Origin: JBKPNZ01 sp046732895
GTDB lineage: Bacteria > Actinomycetota > Thermoleophilia > Solirubrobacterales > 70-9
NCBI GenBank assembly: GCA_046732895.1
Contig: JBKPNZ010000032.1
Location: 19,351 to 83,350 of the forward strand
DNA: 64,000 nucleotides
Direction: 5' to 3'
Shown: positions 9,549 through 16,955 of the stretch, in pieces
Numbering within the stretch: position 1 is the first letter of the stretch
Layout of the letters: every line of letters starts with the position of its first letter
Program-made: the position numbers and the translations under genes
Notes under the pieces: model-generated
Database searches by the model: none
The model's input: only the letters and a program-made list of their open reading frames with translations
What the model was told of the DNA's origin: nothing

Positions 9549-10412
9549 GTGGCCGGCCCCCTCCTTGCAGTCGATGCGCCCTCGATGCTCTACCGGGCGT
9601 TCTATGCCCTGCCGAAGTCGATCAAGGGCGCCGACGGCAAGCCGGTGAACGCACTTCTCGGTGCCGCCAACCTGATCCTGCGCGAGGTTGAGACCCATGA
9701 TCCGCGCGCCGTCGTGCTCTGCTTCGGGCCCGACGCCGCCACGTATCGCGTCGAGCTCTATCCCGACTACCACGCGGCCCGGCCCGAGATGCCACCGGAG
9801 CTGGTTCCCCAGTGGGCCGACGCCGACGACTTCTTCAGCGCCTTCGGCTGGATCGTCGCCCACCACGACTCGCTCGAGGCCGACGATCTGCTCGGGTCCT
9901 TCGCATCGCGCGAGGTCGAGGCGGGCGGGAGCGCACTCATCCTGAGCGGCGATCGCGACATGTACCAGTGCGCCAGCGACAGCGTGACCATCCTCTACGT
10001 CAAGACGGGTTCGAGGGGCGCCGAGGAGGTCGACCCGGATGAGGTTCGCCGCCGCTACGGCGTCCCGCCCGAGCTCGTTCCCGACTTCATCGCACTTCGC
10101 GGCGATCCCTCGGATGGACTGCCGGGTGCGAAGGGCGTCGGCGAGAAGACCGCCGCCGACCTGCTCCGCCGCCACGGCTCGCTGGAAGAGGTGCTGGACG
10201 GCGCGCTGCGCGAGCAGAGTCCGCGCTTGCGCGGCGCCCTGACCGAGGGCCGCGAGGAGCTTCTCGCCTTCAAACAGATCGCGCTGCTCCAGGACGCCAA
10301 CGTCGAGCTGCCACCGGACTCTCCGACGGACTGGACCGCCGCGGCCGCGGCCGCGAGTGAACGGGGGATGAACCGGCTCGCCGAGCGCCTCGAAAAGGCA
10401 GCCGCGGGCTAG
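9549..10412 (+). CDS. 5'-3' exonuclease (FEN/PolA N-terminal domain type)
   Basis: A 287-residue stand-alone flap-nuclease domain. Conserved acidic segments are seen in LLAVDAPSMLYRAFYA, DSLEADDLLGS and LILSGDRDMYQ, and the helix-3-turn-helix DNA-binding motif is ALRGDPSDGLPGAKGVGEKT. It lacks a polymerase domain, as is usual for actinobacterial proteins of this group that act in Okazaki fragment and repair processing. GTG at 9549 gives an N-terminus that begins right at the first beta strand; a start 12 codons upstream is less likely. Confidence 0.9.
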   Translation: MAGPLLAVDAPSMLYRAFYALPKSIKGADGKPVNALLGAANLILREVETHDPRAVVLCFGPDAATYRVELYPDYHAARPEMPPELVPQWADADDFFSAFGWIVAHHDSLEADDLLGSFASREVEAGGSALILSGDRDMYQCASDSVTILYVKTGSRGAEEVDPDEVRRRYGVPPELVPDFIALRGDPSDGLPGAKGVGEKTAADLLRRHGSLEEVLDGALREQSPRLRGALTEGREELLAFKQIALLQDANVELPPDSPTDWTAAAAAASERGMNRLAERLEKAAAG

Positions 10413-10418
10413 CTCAGC

Positions 10419-10883
10419 TCACGGCTGGTACGGAGGCGCCTCGCCCCACCCCCACCGCGGCACGGGCGCGTGCTCGGCCACCTCGGCGCCGGGCTGGGAG
10501 TTGTGCATGGCAAGCCGGGTGCCCCACTCGACGTAGGCGACGAAGGCGGACCGGAACTCGGGGTCGGCCGGGAGCCCGGCGTCGTCCGCGGCGAGGCTCA
10601 TCAAGGACGCGAATCGGAAGCGGTGCTCGGGCGTGATGCCCAGGCCGCCGTGCTTGGCCAGCATCTGCTCGTAGCCGCCGAGCTCATCCGTATAGCGCTG
10701 CGGGCCGCCGAACACCTCCGACCACCACGCGATGACGTGGTTGCGGTGCTCCTCGGTCACCCCGCCCGGAAAGTAGGGCGAGAGCAGATCGTCGTTCTCG
10801 ACGCGGTCGTAGAACGCGTTGATCAGGCGCTCGAAGGCCTCTGCCCCGCCGGCCCATTCGAAGAGCGTCGGAGTGCTCGACAC
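10419..10883 (-). CDS. Truncated haemoglobin, group II-like
   Basis: A 154-residue 2-over-2 globin. The N-terminal WAGGAEAFERLINAFYDRV and the FGGPQRYTDELGG stretch are typical of group II (GlbO-type) proteins. His 78 (AKHGGLGIT) sits where the proximal haem ligand is expected. The C-terminal extension (VPRWGWGEAPPYQP) is the kind seen in actinobacterial members. It binds haem and so O2, NO or related ligands. It starts only 9 nt after the diguanylate cyclase stop, so the two genes are probably co-transcribed. Confidence 0.9.
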   Translation of the reverse strand: MSSTPTLFEWAGGAEAFERLINAFYDRVENDDLLSPYFPGGVTEEHRNHVIAWWSEVFGGPQRYTDELGGYEQMLAKHGGLGITPEHRFRFASLMSLAADDAGLPADPEFRSAFVAYVEWGTRLAMHNSQPGAEVAEHAPVPRWGWGEAPPYQP

Positions 10884-10892
10884 GCCTTCAGG

Positions 10893-12212
10893 TTACGCAT
10901 CTTCGGAGCCGGGCCGGTGGCCCTGGACCCGGCCGCCACCCTTGCGCTTGGCCTCGTACATCGCCGCGTCGGCCTGCGCGAGCAGGCGCTCGGGCGAGCG
11001 GAACCGACCGCGGATCTGAGCCACGCCCGCACTGGCGCCCATCCCCGCGAGCGCGGGGGCGAGCTCCTCGGCCCGCGCCGAGATCAGGTTGACCAGCTCC
11101 CCGGCGATGCCTGCCGCCTGCACCTGGTTTGCGCCGCGGAGCAGAGCCGCGAACTCATCTCCGCCGATCCTGGCCACGGTGTCGCTCTCCCGCAGGCGCT
11201 TGGTCATCGCGTCGGCGGCCGCGCGAAGAAGCTGATCGCCGACGTGATGGCCCAGGGAGTCGTTCACCTGCTTGAGCCCGTCGACGTCGAGCATCACGAT
11301 CGTCGCGGGATCGTCGTCACGACGCCGTCGCCTCACCTCCACCTCGAGCTCTGCCAGGAACCGCCGCCGATTGCACAGTCCGGTGAGGGAATCGTGATCG
11401 GCGAAGAACTGGAGCTCGGACTCGAACTGCTTGCGCTCGGTGATGTCGATCAGCAGGCCGTCGTAGTAGCGGACGCCGTCGGCGTCGAGTCGCAGCACGG
11501 CCTCGTCGCGAACCCAGACGATGCGGCCGTCGCGGGTGACCAGCCGGTACTCGGTCGCAACCGGCGCGCTGCGGGCCACGTCGCGGTCCTCCTCCTCGAA
11601 GACGCGGGCGCGGTCGTCGGGGTGAACGCGATCGGCCCAGAGGCCGGAATCGGCGATCCACTCCTCGGGTGAGTAACCCATGAACGCCTCGATCTGCGGC
11701 GAGACGTAACGCCAACGGCCGCGCTCCCCCGGTTCGGCTACGTAGACCACGGCCGGGAGTCGCTCGATCAGCTCCTCGCCGCCACGCGGGCGCTCGTCGG
11801 CCCCGGACGGAACCGCGGAGCGGCCGTCCCCCTCGATCTCGTGCGCGGCCGCCACGACGCCGGTGATCTCGCCATCGTCATCGGTCATCGGGGTCAGATC
11901 GCAGTGCAGGTGGGCGTGGCTGCCATCGGCGCGGCGGATCAGGATGCGCTGCTTCAGCCTCGTCTGACCCTCGCGAGCGCGCAGGAACATCGCGTTGGCG
12001 TCCTCGGCGAGACCGGCGGGAATCAGCTCGTCGGCCGGAAGGCCGACGAGCTCCTCCGGCTCGTAGCCGAGCAGCCAGCGCGACGCGGCGTTCACGTAGG
12101 CGATCCGGCCGTCGATGCCGATCAAGGCGATCAGGACCGCAGTCGACGCCTCGAGGATCTCTACGTACGGAATCCCCTCCGCGGTCGTGGGCGCGGAGGC
12201 TCGTCGTTCCAT
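10893..12212 (-). CDS. PAS-PAS-GGDEF diguanylate cyclase
   Basis: A 439-residue soluble sensor enzyme. The first PAS domain covers about residues 18-125, the second with its PAC tail about 148-262 (LLIDITERKQF), and the GGDEF domain about 268-430. The active-site loop is intact (RIGGDEFAALL, 350-354), and an RxxD inhibitory site (RESD, 341-344) lies five residues upstream, so it should make c-di-GMP from GTP with product feedback. No EAL domain is present. What the PAS domains sense is unknown; the downstream globin gene hints at a gas or redox cue. Confidence 0.93.
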   Translation of the reverse strand: MERRASAPTTAEGIPYVEILEASTAVLIALIGIDGRIAYVNAASRWLLGYEPEELVGLPADELIPAGLAEDANAMFLRAREGQTRLKQRILIRRADGSHAHLHCDLTPMTDDDGEITGVVAAAHEIEGDGRSAVPSGADERPRGGEELIERLPAVVYVAEPGERGRWRYVSPQIEAFMGYSPEEWIADSGLWADRVHPDDRARVFEEEDRDVARSAPVATEYRLVTRDGRIVWVRDEAVLRLDADGVRYYDGLLIDITERKQFESELQFFADHDSLTGLCNRRRFLAELEVEVRRRRRDDDPATIVMLDVDGLKQVNDSLGHHVGDQLLRAAADAMTKRLRESDTVARIGGDEFAALLRGANQVQAAGIAGELVNLISARAEELAPALAGMGASAGVAQIRGRFRSPERLLAQADAAMYEAKRKGGGRVQGHRPGSEDA

Positions 12213-12327
12213 TAATGCATGGTCCCTCGTTCGACGCGCAATCCGTGCGCGTCGTGCTGTTGATTCCCCATTATCCCTACCCCTGCGGGCGGAGCCGTCA
12301 CTTTGGCCGGACGAATGTTGGAGGGGA

Positions 12328-12498
12328 TCAGGACGATCCCTTGCGCTCGAGCCCGACCGCGGCGCGCAACTCCTCGACGTGGCGTTGGACTCGCTCTGAG
12401 CCGCGATCCTGGCTTTCGATCAGATCGGCCAGGCCGGCGGCCAGCGCGTCGATCTTCTGGTGGAGGGCCTCGTCGTAGCGCTTCTCGGAGTTCTGCAA
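12328..12498 (-). CDS. Small helical protein, 56 residues, TTG start
   Basis: An open frame upstream of the diguanylate cyclase gene starts with TTG at 12498 and ends with TGA at 12328-12330. The product is one long, charged amphipathic helix with heptad-like spacing (EKRYDEALHQKIDALAAGLA, then QRHVEELRAAVGLERK), which looks like real coding and not chance. An in-frame stop lies close upstream, and no ATG or GTG is available. A partial palindrome sits at its 5' edge. No family is recognised; a short coiled-coil adaptor is possible. Confidence 0.45.
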   Translation of the reverse strand: MQNSEKRYDEALHQKIDALAAGLADLIESQDRGSERVQRHVEELRAAVGLERKGSS

Positions 12499-12503
12499 AA
12501 GGG

Positions 12504-12519
12504 CGATCCCGAGGGATCG
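12504..12519. repeat. Inverted repeat CGATCCC-GA-GGGATCG
   Basis: Perfect 7-bp arms separated by two bases lie just upstream of the TTG of the small helical gene, in the region between it and the divergent methyltransferase. The position suits an operator or the leader of the small gene. No regulator gene is adjacent, so its role is open. Confidence 0.5.
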
Positions 12520-12615
12520 TCACCTGGCGGTCGCTCACACGTAGGTGATGGCCCGATCCGACGCCGATCAATCGGGAAAGCGAGCTGCCCGGCGCCGGTG
12601 CTGGAAGATGCACGG

Positions 12616-13356
12616 ATGGGGACCGTCGCCAGGGGCTCGCCCTCGCCGCGCAAGGCGCATGCGCTCGGGTTGTTCAAGGAGCTTCCGCGCCGCTACGACG
12701 AGATGGGCGCGGCGCTCAGCTTCCTCCAGGACCCGCGCTGGCGGCGGGCGATGGTGGCGGCGGTCGATGCAACGCCCGACGACCGCGTGCTGGATGTCGC
12801 GACGGGAACCGGCCTGGTCGCCCAGGCGCTGGTCCTCCGGTACGGATGCCGAGTGGTCGGGCTCGACCAGAGCCGCGCGATGCTCAGCCGGGCGCGGGCG
12901 AAGCTGACCGCCTACCCGGAGCTGGCTCAGCGGGTCGAGCTAATCGAGGGGGAGGCGGAGTCGCTTCCGTTCGACGACGGTGAGTTCGACCATCTGACCT
13001 TCACTTATCTGCTCCGCTACGTCGACGACCCGGCCGCGACCCTGCGCGAGCTCGCGCGCGTCGTGAAGCCGGGCGGGCGTGTGGCGTGCCTGGAGTTCGG
13101 CGCTCCACAAGGGCCCTGGATTTACCCCTGGCGCCTCTACACCCGGGCGGGGCTGCCCGTCCTCGGCCGCGTGGCGGGACGAGAGTGGTGGGACGTCGGC
13201 CGCTTCCTCGGTCCCAGCATCGAGGGCTTCTATGCGAGGTATCCGCTCGAGCGGCAGCTCGAGCTGTGGCATGCGGCCGGAATCAGTTCGCTCGTGGCAC
13301 GGCGGATGAGCCTCGGCGCAGGCGTCGTAATCCACGGCATCCGCGATGGCGACTGA
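12616..13356 (+). CDS. Class I SAM-dependent methyltransferase (UbiE/Methyltransf_11 type)
   Basis: A 246-residue methyltransferase. The SAM-binding loop is VLDVATGTGLVAQAL, motif II follows at VVGLDQS, and motif III lies in the EFDHLTFTYLLRYVDDP region with VVKPGGRVACLEFG after it, as in the UbiE/MenG group. The ATG at 12616 has GGAAG nine bases upstream; longer forms read into the divergent small gene. It overlaps the following membrane-protein gene by 11 bp. Its pairing with a UbiA-like protein suggests a prenylated ring or quinone-like substrate, which is inference. Confidence 0.85.
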   Translation: MGTVARGSPSPRKAHALGLFKELPRRYDEMGAALSFLQDPRWRRAMVAAVDATPDDRVLDVATGTGLVAQALVLRYGCRVVGLDQSRAMLSRARAKLTAYPELAQRVELIEGEAESLPFDDGEFDHLTFTYLLRYVDDPAATLRELARVVKPGGRVACLEFGAPQGPWIYPWRLYTRAGLPVLGRVAGREWWDVGRFLGPSIEGFYARYPLERQLELWHAAGISSLVARRMSLGAGVVIHGIRDGD

Positions 13357-14086
13357 CCGCCCTGCCTTCTACGCCCTGGCGCCCGGAGGGTGGCGGGATC
13401 TGGCGACGATCCTCCATCCCCCCTACACCCTCTGGCACCTGAGCTACGTGGCGATCGGCGCGGCAGTCGCGCCCGAGATCCACACCGACCGCTTGCTCGC
13501 CGCCCTCGCGGCGTTCTTCCTGGCCGTTGGAATCAGCGCCCACGCGCTTGACGAGCTCAACGGGCGGCCACTGCGGACTCAGCTCTCCGACGGGTCGCTC
13601 AAAGGCCTGGCCGCGGTCGGCCTGGCCGGCGCCATCGGCATCGGGATCGTCGGCATCTTCACGGTCTCCGCGACCCTGATTCCGTTCGTGGTCGCCGGCG
13701 GCTTCGCCGTCGTCGCCTACAACCTGGAGCTGTTCGGCGGCCGGTTCCACAACGACTTCTGGTTCGCGGCCGCCTGGGGCGCGTTTCCGGCGCTGACGGG
13801 CTGGTGGTCGAATGCCCTCGAGGTGGGCGACGCCGGCGATGCCGTGGCAGCGGCCTGTGCGGTTGCGGGCTGCTTCACGCTCAGCGTCGCGCAGCGGCGG
13901 CTCTCGACACCTGTGCGCGAGCTGCGCCGCAGGACGGAATCCGTTGCCGGTGAGCAGCGGCTGGCAGATGGCACCACCCGTCATCTGGACGCCGCGGTCA
14001 TTGCGGCGCCCCTCGACGGCGCCCTCCGAGCGCTGTCGGTGGCCGTGCCGCTCCTGGCCGCCGGCCTGCTCGCCGTGCGGCTCTGA
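13346..14086 (+). CDS. Polytopic membrane protein, possibly UbiA-prenyltransferase-like
   Basis: A 246-residue protein with about seven hydrophobic segments. After the second helix it reads SAHALDELNGRPL, an acidic/Asn loop in the place of the UbiA Mg-diphosphate motif but not a canonical NDxxD. A second polar loop, YNLELFGGRFHNDFWFAAAWG, follows helix four and may be the second acidic site. It starts inside the methyltransferase gene, so the two are tightly coupled. It could be a divergent UbiA-fold enzyme or an unrelated membrane protein. Confidence 0.7.
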   Translation: MATDRPAFYALAPGGWRDLATILHPPYTLWHLSYVAIGAAVAPEIHTDRLLAALAAFFLAVGISAHALDELNGRPLRTQLSDGSLKGLAAVGLAGAIGIGIVGIFTVSATLIPFVVAGGFAVVAYNLELFGGRFHNDFWFAAAWGAFPALTGWWSNALEVGDAGDAVAAACAVAGCFTLSVAQRRLSTPVRELRRRTESVAGEQRLADGTTRHLDAAVIAAPLDGALRALSVAVPLLAAGLLAVRL

Positions 14087-14133
14087 CCGGAGGCACGCGG
14101 AGCGCGAGCCGGCCGGTGCGATCATGGGTCCCC

Positions 14134-14580
14134 ATGGCGCGCGAGTTCATTCCCGGCAGGCAGGTTCCAGGCAGGCGCGAACCCTCGGAGATGACTCACG
14201 AGGAGTTCGACGCACTGGTCGAGCACAGCGAGGAGCTCGCGCGCGACCTGCGGCCCGAGGGACGACCGCTGACTCCGTTCGAGCAGCTCGTTGCCGACGC
14301 GATCGACCGCCTGCCGCCCGAGTTCACGAGGGTCATCGACCACGTGCCAGTCGTCGTCTCGAATCGCGGCGCTGAGATCCGTGCGTACGGCCAGTACTAC
14401 GGGGCGACCATCGCCCGCGATCGGGCCGCCCACCGGATCGTGATCTTCCAGGACACCCTCGAGCGAGACTTCGGCTCCGACCCGGACCTGCTCGCGCGCC
14501 AGGTCGAGCGGACCCTGCGCCACGAGGTCGCGCACCACCTCGGCTTCGACGAGCCGGGCGTCGCGGCGCTGGGACTGTAA
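14134..14580 (+). CDS. Zincin-like metallopeptidase family protein
   Basis: A 148-residue protein with the zinc motif HEVAH (residues 130-134) followed by HLGFDEPGV, as in the small minimal-zincin (DUF1025-like) family. The N-terminal part contains TPFEQLVADAIDRLPPEF, typical of that family. Two His of HExxH plus the downstream Asp would bind zinc. Natural substrates are unknown. The ATG at 14134 is preferred to a GTG six codons earlier. It ends 7 nt before the cystathionine gamma-synthase-like gene. Confidence 0.8.
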   Translation: MAREFIPGRQVPGRREPSEMTHEEFDALVEHSEELARDLRPEGRPLTPFEQLVADAIDRLPPEFTRVIDHVPVVVSNRGAEIRAYGQYYGATIARDRAAHRIVIFQDTLERDFGSDPDLLARQVERTLRHEVAHHLGFDEPGVAALGL

Positions 14581-14587
14581 GGCCGGG

Positions 14588-15712
14588 ATGAGCGAGGAGG
14601 CCCGGAAGCTGCAGCCGGAGTCGCTCCTGATCGCGCGCGGACGGCCGAGCGGGGCCGGGAGCCCCGTGAACACGTCAGTGACGTTCAACTCCACCTACCA
14701 CGCCGGCGGCGAGGTCGTCTACGCGCGGGAGGGAAACCCGACCTGGACGGCTCTCGAGGACGTGCTCGGCACGCTCGAGGGCGGCACATGCCTGGCGTAC
14801 GCGTCAGGCACCGCCGCCGCGGCCGCGGCGCTCGAGGCGCTGCCCGCCGAGGCGCGGGTCGTGATGACCGGCGTCGCCTACCACGGCATTCACCAGCTCG
14901 CCAAGGACCGAGCCGAGGCCGGGCGCCTCGCCCTCGATCTGGTCGATGTGTCCGACACTGGGGCGGTCACCGCCGCCTGCGAGGGCGCGGCGGTGCTGTG
15001 GCTCGAGACGCCGACGAACCCGCTGCTCGACGTCGCCGACGTCGTCAGGCTGAGCGAGATCGCGCACGCCCAAGGCGCGCTCGTGGTCGTCGACAACACC
15101 TTTGCGACGCCGATGCGCCAGCGCCCGCTGGAGCTCGGCGCCGATCTGGTTCTGCACAGCGCGACGAAGTTCCTCGGCGGACATTCGGACCTGCTTCTCG
15201 GAGCGCTCGTCGGCCGCGACGAGGAGCTGCTCGGGAAGCTGCGGCGCCGCCGAGTCGTCGACGGCGCCGTGCCAGGGGTGATGGAGTCGTTCCTGGCGCT
15301 GCGCGGCCTTCGCACGCTCGCCGTCCGGCTCGATCGCGCCGAGCGGTCCGCGGGCGAGCTCGCGCGACGCCTCGCGGAGCATCCGGCGGTCACGCGAGTC
15401 CGCTATCCGGGCCTACCCGACCACCCGGGACACGAGCTCGCGGCGCGGCAGATGAGCGGGTTCGGCGCGATGCTCGCGTTCGAGACCGTGGGGGACGCCG
15501 CCGCCGCAGAGCGCGTCTGCGACGCGGTGCGCTTGATCACTCACGCGACCAGCCTCGGCGGTGTCGAGACCATGCTGGAGCGACGCGCGCGCTATCCGGG
15601 CGATGCGGCTGCCGGCACCCCGCCGACCCTGATCCGCCTCAGCGTCGGGCTCGAGAGCGCAGATGATCTGTGGTCGGACCTCGAGCGTGCGCTCGATCAG
15701 CTCTCCGGATAG
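14588..15712 (+). CDS. Cystathionine gamma-synthase/lyase family PLP enzyme
   Basis: A 374-residue fold-type I PLP enzyme of the Cys/Met metabolism family. The PLP lysine is Lys 194 in HSATKFLGGHSD. Other marks are VVYAREGNPTW near the start, YASGTAAAAAALEA (phosphate binding), WLETPTNPLLDV and VVVDNTFATP. The family covers cystathionine gamma-synthase, cystathionine lyases and methionine gamma-lyase, and the sequence does not decide between them. Its last 16 bases overlap the convergent DUF899 gene. Confidence 0.9.
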   Translation: MSEEARKLQPESLLIARGRPSGAGSPVNTSVTFNSTYHAGGEVVYAREGNPTWTALEDVLGTLEGGTCLAYASGTAAAAAALEALPAEARVVMTGVAYHGIHQLAKDRAEAGRLALDLVDVSDTGAVTAACEGAAVLWLETPTNPLLDVADVVRLSEIAHAQGALVVVDNTFATPMRQRPLELGADLVLHSATKFLGGHSDLLLGALVGRDEELLGKLRRRRVVDGAVPGVMESFLALRGLRTLAVRLDRAERSAGELARRLAEHPAVTRVRYPGLPDHPGHELAARQMSGFGAMLAFETVGDAAAAERVCDAVRLITHATSLGGVETMLERRARYPGDAAAGTPPTLIRLSVGLESADDLWSDLERALDQLSG

Positions 15713-16434
15713 CTGAACTGTTCATGCCAGTCGGCCGGACGGCCCTCGAGTGTGAGGTCGAAGAGGTTCCACAGCGGCTCGAGCGTGCCGACGTGGCGAG
15801 GATCCTGCCCGGCATCCGTCGGTGCATAGAAGAGCTCCGAGCCCCAGAAGTGCCGGATCACGGTGCCGTCGCGGTGGAACACGTTCAGCAGCGGCCGCTG
15901 GACGCCTTCGTCTGTCTCGGCAAGGTAGTCGCGGTTGTAGGAGTTCTCACCCGAAGAGAGCAGCCGCAGGCGCCGCCAGCCACGCTCGCCGGCGAAGGTG
16001 AGCACGAGCTCCAGCGGCGCCTTGGCCACGACCGCGAAGTTCAGGTGCTGCTCCGCGTGCTCGACCATTCCATCGAGCTGATCGAGGAGCGCTACGCACG
16101 AGGGACAGGGTCCCTCCTTCAGCGGCAGCTCGGCCGTCCGCCCGCTCACCGGTCCCGGGCTCTCGTCGGCCGGATCGCGGGGGAACATGAAGCTGTAGAT
16201 GGCAAGCGAGTCCTTCCCGGGCGCAAAGAGCTGCGAGAACCGCAGATCCCCGGGCTGGCCGTCGGCGTCGATGCCCTGGAAGACATAGTCCTCCGGAATC
16301 TCGCCGCCGGTTGGCAGCTCGCGCCTCGATGCGGCCACTGCCTCCATCGATCGCCGCAGCTCGACCTCATCGGCCAGCAGCCGATCGCGCGCGGCGCGGT
16401 ACTCCTCCGACTCCCCGGGAAATCCCATCTGCAT
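15697..16434 (-). CDS. DUF899 family thioredoxin-like protein
   Basis: A 245-residue protein of the DUF899 family, which has a thioredoxin-like fold. The CxxC is CPSC at residues 110-113 in KEGPCPSCVALLDQLDG, the DLRFSQLFAPGKDSLAIYSF strand region precedes it, and LLNVFHRDGTVIRHFWGSEL follows. A redox or thiol role is expected but not proven for the family. The ATG at 16434 lies two bases after the ArsR stop; longer forms would run antiparallel through that gene. It is likely co-transcribed with and controlled by the ArsR regulator. Confidence 0.88.
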   Translation of the reverse strand: MQMGFPGESEEYRAARDRLLADEVELRRSMEAVAASRRELPTGGEIPEDYVFQGIDADGQPGDLRFSQLFAPGKDSLAIYSFMFPRDPADESPGPVSGRTAELPLKEGPCPSCVALLDQLDGMVEHAEQHLNFAVVAKAPLELVLTFAGERGWRRLRLLSSGENSYNRDYLAETDEGVQRPLLNVFHRDGTVIRHFWGSELFYAPTDAGQDPRHVGTLEPLWNLFDLTLEGRPADWHEQFSYPES

Positions 16435-16436
16435 CT

Positions 16437-16760
16437 CTACGCAGAGACCGGGGCGGACGCGAGCACTGCGTCGAGGAGGCCCGGGAAGCGGCTCTCGAGG
16501 TCGTCCCGGCGCAGCGACGTGAGCTTCGTTGTGCCGACTCGCTCCTGGCGGATGAGTCCCGCTTCGCGGAGGACCCGGAAGTGGTGGGTCATCGTCGACT
16601 TCGTCACGTCGAGTTGGAGCGTGCCGCATGGGCGCGGAGCGATGTCGGCGGCGAGCTCGCGGACGATGTGAAGGCGCTGGGGGTCGCTCAGCGCATGGAG
16701 CACCGCACGCAGCTGGATCGCGTCCGCGTCGGGGTGATGAAGAGGCGTTGTCAGGTCCAC
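16437..16760 (-). CDS. ArsR-family winged-helix transcriptional regulator
   Basis: A 107-residue regulator. The HTH reads LHALSDPQRLHIVRELA, and the recognition helix is in DVTKSTMTHHFRVLREAGLI, both classic for ArsR. No metal-binding ELCVCD motif is seen; one Cys lies in PRPCGTLQLDV. It is divergent from a leader peptide plus efflux pump, with palindromic sites between them, and upstream of a DUF899 redox protein. It probably represses both directions until an inducer such as a thiol-reactive compound appears; this is inferred from layout. Confidence 0.93.
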   Translation of the reverse strand: MDLTTPLHHPDADAIQLRAVLHALSDPQRLHIVRELAADIAPRPCGTLQLDVTKSTMTHHFRVLREAGLIRQERVGTTKLTSLRRDDLESRFPGLLDAVLASAPVSA

Positions 16761-16793
16761 GCCGATGATTATACGACGGTCATCAAACTTTTG

Positions 16794-16811
16794 GTACGAT
16801 GCTCGTCGTAC
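16794..16811. promoter_or_regulatory. Probable ArsR operator: GTACGA-N6-TCGTAC
   Basis: Perfect 6-bp arms with a 6-bp spacer lie in the AT-richer gap between the ArsR gene and the leader/efflux genes. A further TACGAC half-site sits at 16772-16777. Spacing and position, about 30 nt upstream of the leader ATG, fit an ArsR dimer site overlapping both divergent promoters. Confidence 0.6.
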
Positions 16812-16841
16812 TATCGAAACAGCGCCCCGGAGGACCCTTAG

Positions 16842-16955
16842 ATGCCCGATTTGAAGAGCACTGAAACCGCTCCCGTCGCCTCCCCCAGCCCGCGCGCGTC
16901 GCAGCTTGCGGCGGTGGTCGAGGCGGCCTACATCCTGGAGGCGATCCGCCGGTGA
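16842..16955 (+). CDS. 37-residue leader peptide coupled to the DHA2 pump
   Basis: ATG at 16842 is preceded by a strong GGAGGA with 7-nt spacing, and the frame ends in TGA at 16953-16955. The peptide is MPDLKSTETAPVASPSPRAS followed by a helical QLAAVVEAAYILEAIRR. Its stop overlaps the GTG start of the efflux pump as GTGA, so the pump is translated by coupling. It may be a true small protein or a regulatory leader. It has no recognisable family. Confidence 0.6.
   Translation: MPDLKSTETAPVASPSPRASQLAAVVEAAYILEAIRR

Noticed and set aside
9444..10175. A 240-residue N-terminal extension of the fatty acid desaturase
   Set aside because: The extension is antisense to the exonuclease gene and has no family pattern; the protein starts naturally at the ATG at 9443.
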